From Tritrichomonas musculus (Eukaryota; Parabasalia; Tritrichomonadida; Tritrichomonadidae): a stretch of 64,000 nt of DNA. Where the stretch lies: the NCBI GenBank assembly GCA_039105265.1, contig JAPFFF010000028.1, positions 992,001 through 1,056,000 on the forward strand, in the 5' to 3' direction. Under the pieces are notes generated by a model. That model searched no databases, was not told where the DNA came from, and saw only the letters and a list, made by a program, of their open reading frames with translations. The translations under genes and the position numbers were made by a program. Shown one piece after another: positions 60,654-64,000 of the stretch (positions are counted from its first letter, which is position 1; each line of letters opens with the position of its first letter).

Positions 60654-61275
60654 AAGAATAATTAATTTATTATTAACTTGTTGGATATTTTTTATTTTTA
60701 ACTTGTTGGATATTTGATAAAAAAATTTTTTTAATTGAGACTTTTGTTAATTGAAATAAGCTTGTTATTTGATAATCGTTATCAAAGATGTCACTTTTTA
60801 AACTTTTTGATAAATCTATGATCGTAATTTAATCTCAAAAAATTCAATATTAGGGAATGTGATATGAAATGTGATATGTGATATGAAAATTTGGTTTTAC
60901 AATAATTTTCATATCACATTTCATATTTAATATCATGATGATCGATAATCTCTATATCAGATTTTTAAACTGATAATCGAGTATCAGATGTAAAAAAGTG
61001 ACATCTTTGATAACGATTATTTTAATAGCAAGCTTATTTTTATCATTTTTTAGATTAAAAAAAAAGTTTTTATTAAAACAATGATATTATATTTATGCGT
61101 TAGATTTTGAACTCTTAGAAAATTTTGGGTGAGAAAAAGAAAAGTTATACTCTTGATTAAATATTCTTAAAATATATTTTCAAATATAAGATAATATTTT
61201 GTTTCAAATTTTGTAAAAGATATTGTTCTCTTTCAAATTTTGAAAAGAAAGGGTTCTTTCTTAATATTTTTTTTT
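60654..61275. other. Spacer between surface genes, with nested inverted repeat
   Basis: 620 bp with no gene. Nearly half is occupied by the inverted-repeat structure at 60754-61039. No Inr was found before the downstream ATG. Confidence 0.6.
60754..61039. repeat. 286-bp nested inverted repeat (MITE-like)
   Basis: The outer arms are 60754-60799 and 60993-61039, about 46 bp each with a few mismatches, both starting AAATAAGCTTG inward and sharing GATAACGATTAT/ATAATCGTTATC. An inner hairpin is built from ATATGAAATGTGATATG-like arms near 60865-60930. No clear target-site duplication was found, so I call it a repeat rather than an element. Confidence 0.7.
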
Positions 61276-63465
61276 ATGAATAATTTTACAATTTTATCTC
61301 TATCATTATCGTCAGTGTATAGTTTTTCTCCTTTGTTTACCAAAAGCAGAGTTCATCTTCAACAATCAAGAATAAATTATTTTTATTCAGATATAATTTT
61401 TAATCCGCAAAGTTTACTTATAGAAAGAAGCACCTTTTCACATGGTCTTGGCTCTATTTTATTATCAGATAATACCAAAAAATCAATTTCTCAAACAAAA
61501 GAAGATATGTCTGATAAGGTATACAATGAAGATATTGCTGATTTTCAGTTAAATTATAACAATGGAAACGATGTATACATAATACGTGATTGTACATTTA
61601 TTAAATTAAAAAAATATAGTAATATATTAATTGAATTAACAGGAGGAATTACTGTTTATGTTACTAGCTGTGTATTTCAATCCTGCCTTATGTATTCAAA
61701 TATTTTTAAACTTAATGCAAAAGCATGCACTTTTTCTCATATTTGTTGCTCCGATTTACAAAAAACAGGTGATAGTAATAATAACGGTCTTTTTTTGTAT
61801 TCAGAAACTCAAGGTAATTCTTTTTTTAAGTTTATTTATTCAACAATATTCGGTAATCCAAAGGAAGTCAATTCAAAAAACATACTATATTTTAATGGGA
61901 GATGTTCCATAAGATATCAATGCAATAATGTTTCATCTTTTAAATTACGATATGATAATGATGGATCAATTACAGATCAATACACAACACTGAAACTTGG
62001 ATCACCAGACTGTGTAATTATGATGATGAATACATTTAGTAAATTACGAGGAAGTAGAATAGTTGAAATAAATCAGCAAGCAAGTGATGTTGCTTATATA
62101 CAATATATCAGTTTGTCCAATTTTATAGAATTAGATTTCAAAGATGCATGCTTTGTTTTAGATATGAACAAAGAAAGAGAATTAACTATTGATAATTGTG
62201 TTTTTGAATACATTGGTGGCAGTAGCAATCCATCTTACATAATGAGAACTAATAACGAAAATAATTTGAAAGGAATTATTGTAATAAATTGTGTTTTAAA
62301 TAAAGAGCCAAATAAATTGAATATCGAATACAATGATTGCACTATTATGGTCCAAATAAAATCACATACATTGGCGCATTTTACTGTAAAAGATGTTTGT
62401 GATGGAGATTTGGTAGTTGATGCTCATGGGTGCCAAAATGGCACTTGTCCAGAATCAATGGGATGTCCTCCTGGAGCCTTTGACTTTAAAGATGATAATA
62501 AGTACACTGAAAAATATCATCCTGACATTGATACGCCTCCGCCAACACCATCTGGAAAATGTAGTGAATCATCTAAATTTACATATTCAAATTATTTCAG
62601 CCAATCAACAAGATTCACTGAAACTGATGATTTTTCTAAGTCATCTTTGTTCACTAAATCTGGATATTTTAGCTCTTCAAGAGATTTCTCACCATCGACA
62701 GATTTTACAAAATCTTCTATCTTCAGTTATTCAGGGAAATTCACTAAATCTTCGATTTTTAGTGATTCTGATAAAATAAATCGTACCAAGCCTTTTAGTC
62801 CCTCAAAATATTTCACTAAAACATCGGAATTTAGTCAAGAAGATTTTAGTCAATCATTAGATTTTAGTCAATCATTAGATTTTAGTCAATCATTAGATTT
62901 TAGTCAATCATTAGATTTTAGTCATTCGGTAGATTTTAGTCATTCAGTAGATTTTAGTCATTCAGTAGATTTTAGTCATTCAGTAGATTTTAGTCATTCA
63001 ATAGATTTTAGTCAATCATTAGATTTTAGTCATTCGGTAGATTTTAGTGATTCTAATTACTTCAGTAAAACATTGGATTTCACTGAAACAAATGATTTTA
63101 GTAAATCAAATCAGTTTAGTGAATCTGAAACTCTAAATAAAATTTTAACAAGCACAAAGTCATTCAGTCAATCTGGTGTATTTACTAATTCAGATATTGT
63201 TTCTTTTAATGAAAAAGGCGGTGAAAATCAAGGAAGTGGAGGCAAGTTAGGCACGGGTCCTTTGTCAGGAATCATCATTGGTGCCATAGCTGCAGCTGCA
63301 ATAATAGCAGCAATTATCATTTTCTTTGTCATTAGGAAAAGAAAGAGCCTTAACATAGCCGAAGATGCTGATGTTATGAACGGACAAGAGTCAGTTGTTT
63401 CAGTTGAAAACGCCTTGCAAGACATAATGGAAAATGATGATCCATTTGCCGAGGAATTCAAATAA
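61276..63465 (+). CDS. Type I surface protein with DFSxSx repeats
   Basis: I take ATG 61276 as the start (MNNFTILSLSLSSVYSFS), giving 729 residues and a plausible signal peptide; the open frame runs 12 codons upstream without ATG. Residues to about 380 resemble a divergent beta-helix of N/D/I-rich strands (FRNC-like turns, VFQSC, CNNVSS). A cysteine-containing segment (CQNGTCPESMGCPPGAF) leads into a Ser/Phe/Thr-rich region of FSxSxxFTxS units. Within it, residues 523-594 are 12 DFSxSx hexamers. Residues about 664-686 form a transmembrane helix (GAIAAAAIIAAIIIFFVI), with a basic stop-transfer and acidic tail. The repeat style is typical of large trichomonad surface proteins. It is probably exposed and variable in length. 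The stop reads TAAAC. Confidence 0.87.
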   Translation: MNNFTILSLSLSSVYSFSPLFTKSRVHLQQSRINYFYSDIIFNPQSLLIERSTFSHGLGSILLSDNTKKSISQTKEDMSDKVYNEDIADFQLNYNNGNDVYIIRDCTFIKLKKYSNILIELTGGITVYVTSCVFQSCLMYSNIFKLNAKACTFSHICCSDLQKTGDSNNNGLFLYSETQGNSFFKFIYSTIFGNPKEVNSKNILYFNGRCSIRYQCNNVSSFKLRYDNDGSITDQYTTLKLGSPDCVIMMMNTFSKLRGSRIVEINQQASDVAYIQYISLSNFIELDFKDACFVLDMNKERELTIDNCVFEYIGGSSNPSYIMRTNNENNLKGIIVINCVLNKEPNKLNIEYNDCTIMVQIKSHTLAHFTVKDVCDGDLVVDAHGCQNGTCPESMGCPPGAFDFKDDNKYTEKYHPDIDTPPPTPSGKCSESSKFTYSNYFSQSTRFTETDDFSKSSLFTKSGYFSSSRDFSPSTDFTKSSIFSYSGKFTKSSIFSDSDKINRTKPFSPSKYFTKTSEFSQEDFSQSLDFSQSLDFSQSLDFSQSLDFSHSVDFSHSVDFSHSVDFSHSVDFSHSIDFSQSLDFSHSVDFSDSNYFSKTLDFTETNDFSKSNQFSESETLNKILTSTKSFSQSGVFTNSDIVSFNEKGGENQGSGGKLGTGPLSGIIIGAIAAAAIIAAIIIFFVIRKRKSLNIAEDADVMNGQESVVSVENALQDIMENDDPFAEEFK
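62842..63057 (+). repeat. 18-bp coding repeat, 12 copies (DFSQSL/DFSHSV)
   Basis: Twelve 18-bp units encode DFSQSL x4, DFSHSV x4, DFSHSI, DFSQSL, DFSHSV and DFSDSN. The block order shows stepwise expansion of two sub-variants. Confidence 0.95.
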
Positions 63466-63545
63466 ACATTTGAAAGAGATTAAAAAACTATATTTTAAAG
63501 CTACATATTTTTATTTAAATGATAATATATATATATATATTTGTT

Positions 63546-64000
63546 TTATCTATAAGTTATGATCTTCTTGTGATTGGTTGGCTTATACTTTGATCGATAA
63601 TCATTCAAAATGTTATACACTTCGTTAACTTGGTGATTCTCAGCCAAAAACTTCTGCACGCGAATAAGTTCATCATCATTCGGATCTCCAATCCAGCTTG
63701 ATATCGGCAGTGCGTTATACGGCTGGAACATGTAAGACGCGGGGGAATCATCCAAGATTATCACTCTGTGCAAGTCTCTTCCAAGCTTTGACAAATCTTT
63801 CACAAAGTTGCCCCGTGAAAAAGTGCAACTGTCGCGGAAAAGTCTGTACTTGATCATGTGCTGAGGATCAATGAAATCAATAATGCGAGTCGCGTAAATG
63901 TTGTTGCCAACAGTGAAAAGAACAAGCTCGTAAAGAGTCCCCATCTTGAGGATGAAGTCTTTGACACCGGGCCGCACACAGACACTGATGAGGTGGAGTG
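63546..64000 (-). CDS. FCP1/SCP-type (NLI-interacting factor) phosphatase, C-terminal part
   Basis: The frame is open from the right edge to the stop at 63546, about 150 codons; the N-terminus is outside. The visible part has CVRPGVKDFILKMG, ELVLFTVGNNIYATRIIDFID, YRLFRDSCTFSRGNFVKDLS and HRVIILDDSPASYMFQPYNA, the conserved core of small CTD phosphatases of the HAD class. ILDDSP supplies the metal-binding acid. The catalytic DxDxT motif would lie upstream, beyond the window. Such enzymes dephosphorylate serines in the RNA polymerase II tail or other proteins. The gene is richer in G+C than its surroundings, hinting at good expression. The stop is followed by A (TAAA). Confidence 0.92.
   Translation of the reverse strand, partial: LHLISVCVRPGVKDFILKMGTLYELVLFTVGNNIYATRIIDFIDPQHMIKYRLFRDSCTFSRGNFVKDLSKLGRDLHRVIILDDSPASYMFQPYNALPISSWIGDPNDDELIRVQKFLAENHQVNEVYNILNDYRSKYKPTNHKKIITYR

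Noticed and set aside
62842-63057. CRISPR-like array appearance of the 18-bp repeats
   Set aside because: There are no spacers; the units are contiguous codons of a surface protein in a eukaryotic gene.

Overview
The window looks like nuclear DNA of a trichomonad parasite, most likely Tritrichomonas or a close relative. It is very AT-rich between genes, and the genes are long, intronless ORFs on both strands with short leaders. Four genes carry a TCA-T-T/A motif 4-14 nt before the ATG, matching the initiator (Inr) element known from Trichomonas vaginalis. About half of the stop codons read TAAA, the trichomonad poly(A) context. The gene families fit too: BspA-like LRR_5 proteins, DUF3447/ankyrin proteins, Sel1-repeat kinases, Pmp-like and Ser/Phe-repeat surface proteins, Myb factors, BTB-like proteins and many tyrosine-kinase-like (TKL) kinases. 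No rRNA, tRNA, CRISPR array or virus-like element was recognised.

Layout: 1-1.2 kb is the 5' part of a secreted BspA-like gene (-). 1.2-5.3 kb is gene-poor and holds a 1,033-bp terminal-inverted-repeat (TIR) element with an 8-bp target-site duplication (TSD). 5.3-9.4 kb is a kinase with about 22 Sel1 repeats (-). 12.5 kb is a two-repeat Myb protein (+). 15.8-17.3 kb is a ubiquitin-like protein with an 18-copy proline minisatellite (+). 17.4-20.8 kb is a DUF3447 + ankyrin/LRR_5 locus (-). 21.3-23.3 kb is a protein with nine DPF motifs (+). 25-27.4 kb is an LRR_5/Sel1 gene with one nonsense codon (+). 28.2-28.8 kb is a second TIR element, inserted one base after the stop codon of a kinase/C2/Rab-like fusion gene (28.8-31.0 kb, -). 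31.8-33.7 kb is a damaged HSP70 gene (+). 34.1-36.4 kb is a domain-swapped GH3 glycosidase (-). 36.7-38.0 kb is a damaged P-loop NTPase (-), and 39.3-40.1 kb a decayed helical gene (+). 41.3-43.8 kb is a DENN protein (+). 44.6-45.7 kb is a BTB-like/Tubby-like protein (+). 46.4-49.7 kb is a second DUF3447 + ankyrin/LRR_5 locus (-). 50.1-52.4 kb is a ubiquitin-like/pseudokinase/kinase protein (+). 52.6-54.3 kb is a tandem esterase (-). 57.0-60.7 kb and 61.3-63.5 kb are two type I surface proteins (+). The window ends inside an FCP1/SCP-type phosphatase (-).

There is no operon logic. The genes fall into themes: signalling and vesicle traffic (four kinases, a Rab-like domain, a DENN RabGEF, a DPF-motif protein), the cell surface (BspA-like, Pmp-like and Ser/Phe-repeat proteins), and acquired gut-type carbohydrate enzymes (GH3, esterases). 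A striking number of long ORFs are interrupted by single in-frame stops or a homopolymer slip. In both DUF3447/LRR_5 loci the interruption lies at the same domain junction and the two halves stay in one frame. The most novel-looking item is the single-chain kinase/coiled-coil/C2/Rab-like GTPase at 28803-31022.
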